From: Pseudonocardia hydrocarbonoxydans
GTDB taxonomy: Bacteria; Actinomycetota; Actinomycetes; Mycobacteriales; Pseudonocardiaceae
Reading direction: 5' to 3'
Length of the DNA: 44,039 nucleotides
Assembly (NCBI RefSeq): GCF_006539565.1
Contig: NZ_BJNG01000013.1
Span: 1-44,039 of the forward strand
A program made the translations under genes and the position numbers. The notes below the pieces were generated by a model. That model was not told where the DNA came from and made no database searches. It saw only the letters and a list, made by a program, of their open reading frames with translations. Positions 1 to 8,210 of this stretch are shown here, piece after piece; position 1 is the stretch's first letter; each line of letters starts with the position of its first letter.

Positions 1-194
1 CTGCCCTGTGCCGACTCATTCCTGCCCGATTGCGCGATCACCCCATCGGGCGACACTATGCTCGCCTCTTCCTCCTGCGATACACGTCAATGCGCTGGCG
101 CGGCGCTTCGCAATCCGCATCGACGGTTGCGGCCGAACGCGTCGCTTGTTAGCTTCGATCTTGTGAGCCATTGCCGACTGCGTCTGAAGATGTC
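1..194. other. Upstream non-coding DNA with a dyad and possible promoter
   Basis: No coding region is supported here. A 7-bp inverted repeat (GCCCGAT at 24-30, ATCGGGC at 45-51) is followed by a -10-like TATGCT at 57-62, so a promoter for the exported protein at 195 is possible. The DNA is visibly less GC-rich than the window average. It could equally be the tail of something outside the window. Confidence 0.25.
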
Positions 195-589
195 ATGCGC
201 TTCCTGTCCGCTAGACGCCTACTGGCATCGGCACTAACGGTTCTCCTGCTCGCAGGCGGAGGTGTCCTGACCTCCACTTCGTCAGCCCTGGCCCAGCAAT
301 GCGTGGGGGTGAACGAAAGAGTTCCGCTGGATCAGATGCTGGTGACGTACTCCGTCAAGGTTGACTCCTGCAAGGTCGAGGAACTGGTCGGCGCGTACGG
401 CCAGGTCATGAACGCATCCGGACTGGCGGGCCTGCTCGGAGCACGATGGTGGCGGTCGGAGTAGGCGCCGGGGCCTTCTTCGGATGGGCCTGGGACAATC
501 AGAACAGAGTGCGCGAATGTGCGGCCGCTGGGTCGGGTATCGAATTCATTGAGACCCAGGGCTTCGTCAACGGTTGTTCGGCCCAGTAG
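195..589 (+). pseudogene. Small exported protein, reading frame broken near 440-448
   Basis: The ATG at 195 gives a signal peptide (MRFLSARRLLASALTVLLLA, then a cut at ALA-QQ), followed by a short domain with cysteines. The frame stops at 464. A second frame opens at 446 and runs to the stop at 589. It encodes a Gly/Ala hydrophobic stretch (VAVGVGAGAFFGWAWDN) and two more cysteines, ending NGCSAQ. Read together through a frameshift, the two frames make one coherent exported polypeptide of about 130 residues: signal peptide, Cys-containing region, membrane-like helix, Cys-containing tail. I do not recognise the family. Causes could be a real disruption, a sequencing error or programmed slippage. 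The earlier TTG at 171 is less likely than ATG 195, which has a GAAG just upstream. Base composition is lower in GC than its neighbours. Confidence 0.5.
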
Positions 590-741
590 TAGTCGGTTCG
601 GCATACGAGGTCTCCCTGACAGCCAAAGGTTCCCGGCTCGAGGCGACGATGATCGAACACGCGAGCCGCGATGCGCCGTCGATTCTCGCTCTGACCAATT
701 CGATTGTCATGTGGAAGGATCCGCGCCGACAGCCCGCATTC

Positions 742-767
742 TCCGGGACGTCTGCGAGCGTCCCGGA
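742..767 (+). terminator. Inverted repeat, possible terminator
   Basis: Perfect 9-bp arms TCCGGGACG (742-750) and CGTCCCGGA (759-767) flank an 8-nt loop. It lies between the exported protein remnant (stop 589) and the regulator at 860. No other gene is supported in 590-859. The role as a terminator is inferred from position. Confidence 0.35.
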
Positions 768-859
768 TGCAGTTCAGCCTTGAGTTCGAGCATCGCGTGT
801 CCCGGCCACCGGCTGGAGCGCGCATGACGGGTATACGGCACGGTGGCACCATCGCCACT

Positions 860-2617
860 GTGCCGCAGACCGCGCTGGAACTGCTGCGCCTGCTCGCCCA
901 GGATGCGTCCGCGGACCGCATCGCCGAGCAGGCGCAGCAGCATCCCGAGGCCGTCGAGCTCGCGCTGCGGGTCCGGGCCGGGATCGACGCGCACCGCCGC
1001 CGCGAGGCGGAGCTGTCGGCGCTCGTTGACACCGCCCGTGACCTGGCCTCGGCGGCCGACCCCCGCGGCGTCCTCGACGCGATCGTGCGGCGGGCCCGCA
1101 CCCTGCTCGGCACCGACGTGGCCTACCTGACTCTGCACGACCCCGAGCGCGGCGACACGTTCATGCGGGCCACCGCGGGGTCGGTGTCGGCGCGGTTCCA
1201 GGCCCTGCGGCTGCCGCTGGGGGCCGGGTTGGGCGGGCTCGTCGCGCAGACCCGACGGCCGTACTGGACGCCCGACTACCCCGCCGACGAGCGCTACGAC
1301 CACACCGCCGAGATCGACGGCGCCGTCGCGGAGGAGGGGCTGGTGGCGATCTGCGGCACCCCCCTGCTGGTCGACGGCGAGTTCGTCGGGGTGCTGTTCG
1401 CCTCGCACCGCACGCGGCGGGAGTTCCGGCGCGACGAGGTGGCGCTGCTGGGCTCGCTCGCGGCGCTGGCGGCGGTGTCCCTGGTGCAGGCCCGCCGCGT
1501 CGCCGAGACCGCCGACGCGCTCGCCGCCCTGTCGGCGGCGCACGCCGGGATCGAGCAGGCGGCCACGGCGCACGACCGGTTCTCCCAGGTCGTGCTCTCC
1601 GGTGGCGGGGTCGACGACATTGCAGCGGCCCTCGGCGAGCTGCTGGACTGCTGGGTCGCCGTGCTCGACGTCGACGACCACTGCCTCGCGACCCACGGCG
1701 ACGCCCCGGTCCCGCGGTCCGTCGCCGTCGAGGACTCCGGGCGACTGACGCGCGTCGGCGACGGGTGGGCGGTCGCCGTCAGCGCGGCCGGGCAACGGCT
1801 GGGCACCCTCGCACTGGGCGGGATCGACGAGCTCGACCGCGGGCAGGGCCGGACCGTCGAGCGGGCCGCGATGGTCACCGCGCTGGTGCTGCTGTTCCGG
1901 CTGCGCGCCGCCGAGTCCGACCAGCGGGTGCGCAGCGACCTGCTCACCGAGCTGCTGGCCCGCACGGGCGGCGATCCGGAGCCGGCGCTGGTGGAGCGCG
2001 GTCGGCTGCTCGGGCTGCGGCTGGGCGTCCCGCACGTCGTCGCGGTGTGCCGGGGCCGGGTGCGCGGCCTCGCGGTCGCCGCGGGAGACGGCGGCGGGCT
2101 GGCCGGGCCGCACGGCGACGACCTGGTCGCCGTCGTGCCCGGCACCGACCCGTCGGCGGTGGCCGCGGCGCTGTCGCGGCGGCTCGGCGACGGCCTGACG
2201 GTCGGCGCCGCCGGGCCCGTCGTGCCGGGCGGGGGCCTGCGGGAGGTCCACGCGCAGGCCCGGCGCACCACCGACGCGCTGGTGGCACTCGGCCGGCCCG
2301 CCGGCTCGGCCCGCGAGCTGGGCTTCGCCGGGCTCGTCGGGGGGCCCGGCGACGTCGACACCTACCTGCTCGACGTCCTCGGCCCCGTCGGCGACTACGA
2401 CGACCGGCGCGGCAGCGACCTGCTCGGCACGCTGGAGGCGTACTTCGCGGCCGGGGCCAGCCCCCGCCGGGCCGCCGCGGCGCTGCACGTGCACGTCAAC
2501 ACCGTCACCCAGCGCCTCGACCGCGTCGCGTCGCTGCTCGGCGAGGACTGGTCGACCCCCTCCCGTGCCCTGGAGCTCCAGCTGGCCCTGCACCTGCGCC
2601 GCCTGCGCCGCCCCTGA
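860..2617 (+). CDS. GAF-domain transcriptional regulator with PucR-type C-terminal HTH
   Basis: A cytoplasmic regulator of about 585 residues. The N-terminal fifth is helical and charged. A GAF domain follows at roughly residues 60-210 (contains ARTLLGTDVAYLTLHD, and LPLGAGLGGLVAQTRRPY). The middle is a PucR/CdaR-like region, and the C-terminus has the PucR helix-turn-helix (AAALHVHVNTVTQRLDRVAS). The family usually senses a small molecule through GAF and controls an adjacent catabolic gene, so the epoxide-hydrolase-like gene 21 nt downstream is a reasonable target; that is inference. I chose GTG 860 because the text before it (from 704) is low-complexity and unlike the family. ATG 824 is an alternative. 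A TATACG at 832-837 could be the -10 element for the later start. Confidence 0.8.
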   Translation: MPQTALELLRLLAQDASADRIAEQAQQHPEAVELALRVRAGIDAHRRREAELSALVDTARDLASAADPRGVLDAIVRRARTLLGTDVAYLTLHDPERGDTFMRATAGSVSARFQALRLPLGAGLGGLVAQTRRPYWTPDYPADERYDHTAEIDGAVAEEGLVAICGTPLLVDGEFVGVLFASHRTRREFRRDEVALLGSLAALAAVSLVQARRVAETADALAALSAAHAGIEQAATAHDRFSQVVLSGGGVDDIAAALGELLDCWVAVLDVDDHCLATHGDAPVPRSVAVEDSGRLTRVGDGWAVAVSAAGQRLGTLALGGIDELDRGQGRTVERAAMVTALVLLFRLRAAESDQRVRSDLLTELLARTGGDPEPALVERGRLLGLRLGVPHVVAVCRGRVRGLAVAAGDGGGLAGPHGDDLVAVVPGTDPSAVAAALSRRLGDGLTVGAAGPVVPGGGLREVHAQARRTTDALVALGRPAGSARELGFAGLVGGPGDVDTYLLDVLGPVGDYDDRRGSDLLGTLEAYFAAGASPRRAAAALHVHVNTVTQRLDRVASLLGEDWSTPSRALELQLALHLRRLRRP

Positions 2618-2638
2618 GACCGCGGTAGCGTGCGGTAG

Positions 2639-3619
2639 GTGATCGACTCCGACTCCGACGTCCGGCACCGCACCGTCGCCGTCAACGGGATCGAGCTGCA
2701 CCTGGCCGAGTCCGGCCCCGACGACGGGCCGGTCGTCCTGCTGCTGCACGGTTTCCCCGAGTGCTGGTACTCCTGGCGCCACCAGCTCGACTCCCTGGGC
2801 GCGGCGGGTTTCCACGTCGTGGCCCCCGACCAGCGCGGCTACGGCCGCAGCGACGCACCCGCCGCCGTCGAGGACTACACGGTGCTGCACCTCGTCGGCG
2901 ACGCCGTGGGGGTGCTGGACGCGGTGGGGGCCGAGCGGGCGGTCGTCGTCGGGCACGACTGGGGCGCCCCGGTGGCCTGGCACACCGCGCTGCTGCGGCC
3001 CGACCGCGTCCGCGGGGTGGCGGCGCTGTCGGTGCCCCACCTCCCCCGCACCCCGAGCCCTCCGACGCCCCTGCTCGCGCGCCGCTACGGGGAACGCTTC
3101 TACCAGCTGTGGTTCCAGGAGCAGGGGCCCGCCGACGCCGAGCTGGCCGCCGACCCGCGGGGCGCGCTCCGGCGGATCCTCACCGGCATCGGCGGGGCGG
3201 GGCCGCTGGTCGTCCCGCCCGGCGGCGGGTTCCTCGACACCCTGGCCGACCGGCCCGAGCTGCCCGGCTGGCTCACCGAGCACGACCTCGACGTGTTCGT
3301 CGCCGAGTTCGCGTCCCACGGCTTCACCGGCGGCCTGAACTGGTACCGCAACCTCGACCGCAACTGGGCCCTGACCGCCGCCTGGCACGGCGCCCGGATC
3401 ACCCCGCCCGCGCTGTACCTCGCCGGCGACCGCGACACGGTCGTCGCCGGGGTCGACGTCGACGCGCTGACCGCCACGCTGCGCCGTACCTGCTCCGACC
3501 TGCGCGAGGCGCGTCTGCTCCCCGGCTGCGGGCACTGGACGCAGCAGGAACGGCCCGCCGAGGTCGGTGCGGCGCTCGCGGCCTTCGCCACGGATCCGGA
3601 CCGCTACTCCCCCACGTGA
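2639..3619 (+). CDS. Alpha/beta hydrolase, epoxide-hydrolase-like
   Basis: Full-length alpha/beta hydrolase of 326 residues. The oxyanion motif HGFPECWYSW is near residue 38. The nucleophile elbow GHDWGAP carries the catalytic Asp of epoxide hydrolases and haloalkane dehalogenases. The C-terminal catalytic His is in GCGHWTQQERP. The HGFPE...W and GHDWG signatures favour soluble epoxide hydrolase, which opens epoxides to diols; the natural substrate cannot be told. The GTG start at 2639 sits 7 nt after TAGCGT (2626-2631), the leaderless arrangement repeated in this window, so it may have its own promoter despite following the regulator closely. Confidence 0.85.
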   Translation: MIDSDSDVRHRTVAVNGIELHLAESGPDDGPVVLLLHGFPECWYSWRHQLDSLGAAGFHVVAPDQRGYGRSDAPAAVEDYTVLHLVGDAVGVLDAVGAERAVVVGHDWGAPVAWHTALLRPDRVRGVAALSVPHLPRTPSPPTPLLARRYGERFYQLWFQEQGPADAELAADPRGALRRILTGIGGAGPLVVPPGGGFLDTLADRPELPGWLTEHDLDVFVAEFASHGFTGGLNWYRNLDRNWALTAAWHGARITPPALYLAGDRDTVVAGVDVDALTATLRRTCSDLREARLLPGCGHWTQQERPAEVGAALAAFATDPDRYSPT

Positions 3620-3625
3620 GGGAGT

Positions 3626-3644
3626 GGCGCGCGGACCGCGCGCC
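3626..3644 (+). terminator. Hairpin terminator after the hydrolase
   Basis: GGCGCGCGG and CCGCGCGCC are perfect inverted repeats around a single A, starting 7 nt after the hydrolase stop. There is no U-tract, as is common for high-GC actinobacterial terminators. It may also end the convergent DedA-family transcript. Confidence 0.5.
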
Positions 3645-3717
3645 GGTCGGCCGCCGCCGGTCGCTCGGCGGTGACCGTTGACCGCGCAACCGCCGCTCGA
3701 CCGGTCACCGATCGTGA

Positions 3718-4425
3718 TCAGCCGCTCGACGGAGAGCCAGAAAGCCCCGAATCCTCACGAACCGGGAGCCGTTGAGTTTCATGACCGGTACCGGCGGAAC
3801 GGGGAGCCTCCGCCGGTGCCGGTCGATCCGTCCGGGCCCGGCCCGAGCGGCCGCGGACGATGCGCCGCACCACCGCGAACGCCCCGGCGGTGAGCACCGC
3901 GAGCACCCCGGCACCGAGCACGCAGAGCAGCGGGTTGCCGCCGGTGATCGGCTCCAGCACCCGGCCGACGACGAGCATGTAGGCCGCCCACGCCGCCGAG
4001 CTGGCCGCCGACCAGGGCACGAACCGCCGCAGCGGCAGCCCGAACCGGCCCGCCGCCGCCGTGCTGACGAGTCGCCCACCGGGGACGAACCGGGCGCCGA
4101 CGAGCACCGTCCCGGGCCGTGTCAGCACGTGCCGGCGCACCCACCCCGAGCCGCTGCCCTCCGACGGTGCCGCGATCAGCCGGTTGGACGTGCGACCCAG
4201 CGCGTGCAGCAGCAGGTCACCGGCCAGCGACCCGACGACCGCGGCGACGAACAGGCCCGCGAGCAGCGGGACGTCGCCGTCGGTGAAGGCGACCGCGGCG
4301 GCCGTCATCAGCAGGGTCTCGCTGGGCAGCATCGGCACGGGGCCGTCGATCGCGATCATCAGGACAAGGACGGGCAGCAGCCATGCGCTGTGCACGACGG
4401 CCTGCAGGACAGCCACGACGTCCAC
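3718..4425 (-). CDS. DedA-family membrane protein
   Basis: Integral membrane protein of about 235 residues with the DedA/SNARE-associated layout. An N-terminal hydrophobic helix is followed by the re-entrant region with acidic residues (AIDGPVPMLPSETLL). The conserved R-x-x-P-G-G-R segment (VGARFVPGGRLVSTAAAGRF) and C-terminal membrane helices come next. The family is linked to phospholipid flipping or proton-dependent membrane homeostasis; the role here is inferred. The GTG start at 4425 is preceded by GGGAGGG, whereas the longer frame to 4527 adds an Arg/Pro-rich stretch with no hydrophobic content. The C-terminal 35 residues are charged and probably cytoplasmic. Confidence 0.8.
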   Translation of the reverse strand: MDVVAVLQAVVHSAWLLPVLVLMIAIDGPVPMLPSETLLMTAAAVAFTDGDVPLLAGLFVAAVVGSLAGDLLLHALGRTSNRLIAAPSEGSGSGWVRRHVLTRPGTVLVGARFVPGGRLVSTAAAGRFGLPLRRFVPWSAASSAAWAAYMLVVGRVLEPITGGNPLLCVLGAGVLAVLTAGAFAVVRRIVRGRSGRARTDRPAPAEAPRSAGTGHETQRLPVREDSGLSGSPSSG

Positions 4426-4559
4426 TCCGGCCGTCCCTCCCGTGAACCCCCGCGACCCGTGCGGGTCCCAGCGTGACAGACGCCGTCGGCGCCCCACCAC
4501 CGGTGTCGCCGGCCGGAGTCGCGGCATTACCCACCGGGGGAGGCGGTAGCGTCGGGCCC

Positions 4560-4910
4560 GTGGAGCAACTCATGACGATCCACCGCACGCAGGTCCGGGG
4601 CTTCGTCGTGGTGCAGGTCCGCGGCGAGGTCGAGGCGCTGACGGCCGGCCGCCTCGGCGACGCCGTCACCGAGGCGCTCGGCGACGGGCGGCCCGTGGTC
4701 CTGGACCTCACCGACGTCCGGTTCCTCGACTCCGCGGGCCTGGAGACGCTGGTCCGCGTCACGGAGAACAGCGAGCTGCGCCGCGGCGAGCCGCTGCGCA
4801 TCGCCGTCGACCAGAACCGCCCGGTCGTCCGACCCATCCAGATCACCGGCCTGGAGGAACGGCTCGCGCTCTACGACTCCGTCGAGGACGCCACGTCCAC
4901 CACGGCCTGA
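4560..4910 (+). CDS. STAS-domain anti-anti-sigma factor
   Basis: A small single-domain STAS protein of about 116 residues. The core VVVQVRGEVEALTAGRL leads to VVLDLTDVRFLDSAGLETLV; the Ser in the D-S-A-G motif is the usual phosphorylation site of SpoIIAA/RsbV-type proteins. It should bind or be phosphorylated by an anti-sigma kinase, and the next gene encodes exactly that type of protein. No sigma gene is beside them. GTG 4560 lies 7 nt after TAGCGT (4547-4552), a leaderless start; an in-frame ATG at 4572 is an alternative. Confidence 0.85.
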   Translation: MEQLMTIHRTQVRGFVVVQVRGEVEALTAGRLGDAVTEALGDGRPVVLDLTDVRFLDSAGLETLVRVTENSELRRGEPLRIAVDQNRPVVRPIQITGLEERLALYDSVEDATSTTA

Positions 4911-4955
4911 CCTCCGTCCGGCGGCCCGCCGCGATCCTTGGCAGACTCCGCGGCG

Positions 4956-5429
4956 ATGGGAGCCGGAGAGGTCGACAGCGCCACCCTGCAGGTCCGCCTG
5001 CTCGGGGTGCCCGCCGCCGCGTCGATCGTGCGGGAACGGCTCCGGGCCTGGCTCGACGGGCTCGGCTGGCCCGAGCACGAGGCCGACGACGTGGTGCTGG
5101 CCGTGCACGAGGCCGTCTCCAACTCCGTCGAGCACGGCTACGACGCGATGCCCGCGGGCGAGGTCGTCGTCGCGGGCGACCGCCTCGTCGACGGCGACGG
5201 GCAGCGGGTCCGGGTCGTCGTCCGCGACGAGGGGCGCTGGCGCACCCCCCGCGACCCCGGCTACCGCGGCCGCGGCCTCGCCGTCATGCGCGGGTGCATG
5301 GAGGGGGTCGACGTGCGGCCGGGCGCGGCGGGCACGGAGGTCGTGCTGCTCAGCAGGCCCGTGCCGGCGTCGCGGGCACGGGTGCTGCCGCTCGCCGTCA
5401 CGACGGTCGAGGTGCACGCCCGCCTCTGA
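4956..5429 (+). CDS. Anti-sigma factor / serine kinase, HATPase_c (RsbW-like)
   Basis: About 157 residues with a GHKL ATPase fold. The N box is EAVSNSVEHGY near residue 54, and the G1/G2 region is DEGRWRTP...GRGLAVM. Such proteins bind ATP, hold a sigma factor and phosphorylate a STAS partner. The gene 46 nt upstream is a STAS protein, so the two form a partner-switch pair that probably acts on a sigma factor encoded elsewhere. The start is uncertain between TTG 4938 and ATG 4956; the ATG is 12 nt after a -10-like hexamer region and was preferred. Confidence 0.8.
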   Translation: MGAGEVDSATLQVRLLGVPAAASIVRERLRAWLDGLGWPEHEADDVVLAVHEAVSNSVEHGYDAMPAGEVVVAGDRLVDGDGQRVRVVVRDEGRWRTPRDPGYRGRGLAVMRGCMEGVDVRPGAAGTEVVLLSRPVPASRARVLPLAVTTVEVHARL

Positions 5430-5471
5430 AATCCGGTCGCCCAGGCCGGTGCACGGACCTATCGTCGGGTC

Positions 5472-5984
5472 GTGCAGGTCAGGTTCACGCGCACCGGCGA
5501 ACGGCGCTACTCGGTGACGGTGGCCCGCCCGGCGGGCGGTCCCGTGGCCGTCGACCCGGCTCCCGGTTTCCATCCGCAGATCCCGCACGACCTGGCGCAC
5601 TTCGTCGTCGAGCGGCACCTGGGGCTGCGCGGGGGCATCTACGGCTCGCTCGCCGCCGGGGGCGACGCGGGCATGTTCCGGCCGGTGGACGAGCCGTACA
5701 CGCGGAAGTGGGGACGCCGCAACGCCCAGCGCACCGACGGGCCGGACATGCTCCGCTCGGAGCGGCTGGCCGGGCTGCTGCAGGCGGCCTGGGAGGTACG
5801 CCACGGCGGCCGGCGCACCCCGCCCGGCGTGCGGGCGTGGATGGACGGCGCCGGGGCCGACGTCGACGCGGCGACGCTCCGCGAGCTCGTCGACCGGCTC
5901 GACGAGCTCGCCGCCCGGTGGCGCGCCCTTCCCGTCGGCGGGTCGCTCGACCTCGACTGGCCGGACGCTCCCGGCCGCCGGTAG
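5472..5984 (+). CDS. Conserved-looking hypothetical protein
   Basis: 170 residues, soluble, no signal peptide. I do not recognise a named family. Visible points are an N-terminal beta-rich segment (VRFTRTGERRYSVTVARPAG), the motif HDLAHFVVE near residue 39 that could be catalytic or metal-binding, and a helical C-terminus ending in repeated Glu/Leu/Asp heptad-like residues (LRELVDRLDELAARWRAL). The GTG start at 5472 follows TATCGT (5460-5465) by 6 nt, so this is a single-gene leaderless unit. Codon use is typical of the window. Confidence 0.65.
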   Translation: MQVRFTRTGERRYSVTVARPAGGPVAVDPAPGFHPQIPHDLAHFVVERHLGLRGGIYGSLAAGGDAGMFRPVDEPYTRKWGRRNAQRTDGPDMLRSERLAGLLQAAWEVRHGGRRTPPGVRAWMDGAGADVDAATLRELVDRLDELAARWRALPVGGSLDLDWPDAPGRR

Positions 5985-6020
5985 TGGACCGGGGCGGGCG
6001 CCGCGGACACAATCGGGCAC

Positions 6021-6773
6021 GTGCCATCCACCGTCCCGGGCGCGGTGCCGAACTCCGTCATCGGCCGGGCGATGACGCTGCTCGCGGCGTTCCGGCCCAG
6101 CGACACCGAGCTGACCCTCGCCGAGCTCACCCGGCGCACCGGCATCCCCAAACCCACCGCGCACCGGCTCGTCGCCGAGCTCGCCGAGTGGGACGTCGTC
6201 GAGCGCACCGGTACGGGCATCCGGCTGGGCATGCGCCTGTTCGAGCTCGGCGCGCTCGCCCCGCGCCAGCGCGACCTGCGCGACACCGCCGCCCCGTTCC
6301 TCGCCGACCTGTTCGAGGCCACCCACGAGACCGTGCACCTCGCCGTGCCCGACGGTGTCGAGGTGGTCTACGTGCAGAAGATCGACAGCCGGCAGGGGCC
6401 GTCGGTGCCGTCGCGGCTGGGCGGTCGCATGCCCGCGTACTGCACCGGGGTCGGCAAGGCGCTGCTCGCGTTCGCCCCGGCCGGGCGCGTCGCCGACGTC
6501 GTCGCCGCCGGGCTGGTGCGACGCACGCCCCGCACCGTCGTCGCCCCCGGGCACCTCGCCCGCGACCTGGCGCGCATCGCCGAGAGCGGCATCGCCGAGG
6601 AGCACGAGGAGTCGACGGTGGGCATCGCGTGCGTCGCGGCGCCGGTGCTGGGCGTCGACGGTGTCGCCGTGGCCGCGGTGTCCATCACCGGGTGGGCCCA
6701 CCGTCTGGACACCACCCGCCTGGCCCCCGCCGTCCGCACCGCGGCGCTGGGGATCACCCGCATGCTGCGGTGA
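6021..6773 (+). CDS. IclR-family transcriptional regulator
   Basis: 250 residues with the standard two-domain IclR layout. The winged helix-turn-helix is at about 12-75 (LAELTRRTGIPKPTAHRLVA). The effector-binding domain runs to the end and contains YVQKIDSRQG, RMPAYCTGVGKALLAF and the SITGW region. The family controls catabolic genes in response to small aromatic or sugar-derived ligands; no obvious target lies next to it. The GTG start at 6021 follows CACAAT (6008-6013) by 7 nt. The gene converges on the TetR gene, with 18 nt between stops. Confidence 0.9.
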   Translation: MPSTVPGAVPNSVIGRAMTLLAAFRPSDTELTLAELTRRTGIPKPTAHRLVAELAEWDVVERTGTGIRLGMRLFELGALAPRQRDLRDTAAPFLADLFEATHETVHLAVPDGVEVVYVQKIDSRQGPSVPSRLGGRMPAYCTGVGKALLAFAPAGRVADVVAAGLVRRTPRTVVAPGHLARDLARIAESGIAEEHEESTVGIACVAAPVLGVDGVAVAAVSITGWAHRLDTTRLAPAVRTAALGITRMLR

Positions 6774-6791
6774 CGGTGCGGGCGGGGCACG

Positions 6792-7427
6792 TCAGCCCGC
6801 GGACAGGATCTGCTGGGCGACGGTGGCGTGCAGCCAGTCCGCCATCTGCGGCTCGGTCCAGCCGCGCTCGTGCACCAGTGCGTGGTGGGTGCCGGGGTCG
6901 ACGAGCAGCCACAGCAGGTCGGCGGCGGTGTCCGGCCGACCGATCGGCGCACCCCGATCGACCAGGAAGTCGATGACCCGACGGGTGGCCTCGGCCCGCC
7001 GCTCCTGGAAGTGCTCGTAGAGCGCGCGGACCCGGTCGTCGCCCGACGCGGCACGCAGAGCGGCGTGGATCGGCCCGACCCTGGCCCCGATGCCCAGGCA
7101 CATGTCGACGTAGAGATGGAGAGCGGCGACGGGGTCGGGCTCGGCGACGATCCGTGCGACGGCAGGCCGGTCGGCCACGGGGACCTGCTCGTGGTCGCCG
7201 GCGAGCGCGGTCTCGTAGGCGAGCTTGAGCAGTTCGGGCTTGCCGCCGATGGCGTAGATGGTCCGGCGGGCGACCTGGGCCGCTGCGGCGATGTCGTCGA
7301 TCGACGTGGCGGCGTAACCGCGGGCGACGAACTCGGCGCCCGCGGCGTCGATGACGGCGGCCCGGGTCCTGGCGGCCTGGTGCTCACGCACGACCGACCG
7401 GTACGGCCTCTTGACGTCACCCGACAC
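6792..7427 (-). CDS. TetR-family transcriptional regulator
   Basis: About 211 residues. The N-terminal HTH is AATSIDDIAAAAQVARRTIYA. The C-terminal ligand domain resembles TetR_C types (VDMCLGIGARVGPIHAALRA; WTEPQMADWLHATVAQQIL). It is divergent to the SnoaL-like gene at 7485, and the space between holds an imperfect palindrome, so self-regulation plus control of that gene is likely. GTG 7427 begins at the first family-like residues; GTG 7448 would place the start inside the putative operator and was rejected. Confidence 0.85.
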   Translation of the reverse strand: MSGDVKRPYRSVVREHQAARTRAAVIDAAGAEFVARGYAATSIDDIAAAAQVARRTIYAIGGKPELLKLAYETALAGDHEQVPVADRPAVARIVAEPDPVAALHLYVDMCLGIGARVGPIHAALRAASGDDRVRALYEHFQERRAEATRRVIDFLVDRGAPIGRPDTAADLLWLLVDPGTHHALVHERGWTEPQMADWLHATVAQQILSAG

Positions 7428-7430
7428 GTG

Positions 7431-7449
7431 ACTGCATTCTAAGTGCACT
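7431..7449. promoter_or_regulatory. Putative TetR operator
   Basis: ACTGCA and TGCACT arms match as an inverted repeat at 5 of 6 positions around a 7-nt spacer. It lies directly upstream of the TetR start. A further half-site-like ACTGCA (7456-7461) and a GTATAC box (7463-7468) lie toward the divergent SnoaL-like gene. Binding is inferred from position and symmetry only. Confidence 0.45.
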
Positions 7450-7484
7450 CAACACACTGCAAGTATACCCAGTGGAGGGTTCCC

Positions 7485-8042
7485 GTGGACGTCATCGCCA
7501 GGATCCGCGCGCAGTTCACCGCACTCGAGACCGGCGACGCCGACCTGGCGCGCGCGGCCGTCAGCCCGGACTGGGTCGACCGGGAGGCCTCGTTCGAGCA
7601 CGGCCTGGGAGAGCTGCGCGGGCCGGCGAGCCTGCTCGCCACCGGCGTCTGGCTGCGCTGGGGGCTTCCCGACCTGCGTTTCGTGGAACAGTCGACGGTC
7701 GCCGACGACCGGCGGGCCATCTCCTACGTCCTGTTCACCGGCACGCACACCGGGCCCTTCATCGGCTTCCGCGACGGCAGGGTCGATCGGGTCATCCCGC
7801 CGACGGGCCGTCGGGTGGAGGTGCGCCACGCCCACGTGTACGAGCTGCGCGACGGGGAGGTCGTGACCCACGACGCCGTCCGCGACGACCTCGGGACGCT
7901 CACCCAGCTCGGCATGATGCCGCCGTCCCCCGCGATGATCGCCCGGATCGCGGCCTGGAAGGTGAGCGGGCGGGCGCGCCGGGTCGCCGACGAGATCGTC
8001 GCGGCCCAGCGGGCCGTCGTCGCGAGCCTGGTACCGGCGTGA
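7485..8042 (+). CDS. SnoaL-like / ester cyclase-family protein
   Basis: 185 residues of an NTF2-like fold. IRAQFTALETGDADLARAAV opens the cone, VFTGTHTGPFIGF is the central strand pair, and GRRVEVRHAHVYELRDGEVV matches SnoaL-type ester cyclases (PF07366 type). A helical C-terminal extension of about 40 residues is present. The family includes polyketide cyclases and many uncharacterised stress or metabolism proteins, so no reaction is assigned. GTG 7485 has GGAGGG at the right distance. Expression is probably controlled by the divergent TetR protein. Confidence 0.8.
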   Translation: MDVIARIRAQFTALETGDADLARAAVSPDWVDREASFEHGLGELRGPASLLATGVWLRWGLPDLRFVEQSTVADDRRAISYVLFTGTHTGPFIGFRDGRVDRVIPPTGRRVEVRHAHVYELRDGEVVTHDAVRDDLGTLTQLGMMPPSPAMIARIAAWKVSGRARRVADEIVAAQRAVVASLVPA

Positions 8043-8053
8043 TCGGAGCGTGG

Positions 8054-8124
8054 AGCGGGCGACGGGAATCGAACCCGCGTAGCTAGTTTGGAAGACTAGG
8101 GCTCTACCATTGAGCTACGCCCGC
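8054..8124 (-). tRNA. tRNA-Gly (UCC)
   Basis: On the minus strand the cloverleaf begins GCGGGCG and ends CGCCCGC plus discriminator T. The anticodon stem CTAGT/ACTAG encloses loop CTTCCAA, giving anticodon TCC. The T-arm contains GGTTCGATTCC. It is 71 nt long and CCA is not encoded. Confidence 0.95.
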
Positions 8125-8170
8125 GGTGCCCGGCCGACCGGGCGTCCGCCACTCTAGCGGACACCCCCGC

Positions 8171-8188
8171 CGCCGCCTCCCGGCGGCG
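8171..8188 (-). terminator. Hairpin between the Ca-binding gene and tRNA-Gly
   Basis: CGCCGCC and GGCGGCG are perfect arms around TCCC, located 22 nt past the stop of the minus-strand repeat protein. A second GC hairpin (GCCCGG 8128-8133, CCGGGC 8138-8143) follows. Either could terminate the repeat-protein transcript. Confidence 0.45.
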
Positions 8189-8210
8189 CCCGGCCGGCCG
8201 TCCAGGCGGA

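Noticed and set aside
590..827. Short plus-strand frames after the exported-protein remnant
   Set aside because: No ribosome site, no recognisable motif, and frames disagree with each other; treated as non-coding.
707..3535. Minus-strand open frame of 942 residues
   Set aside because: It lies opposite the PucR-type regulator and the hydrolase, is made of Val/Gly/Arg/Ala/Gln low-complexity sequence and shows no family motif; a high-GC shadow.
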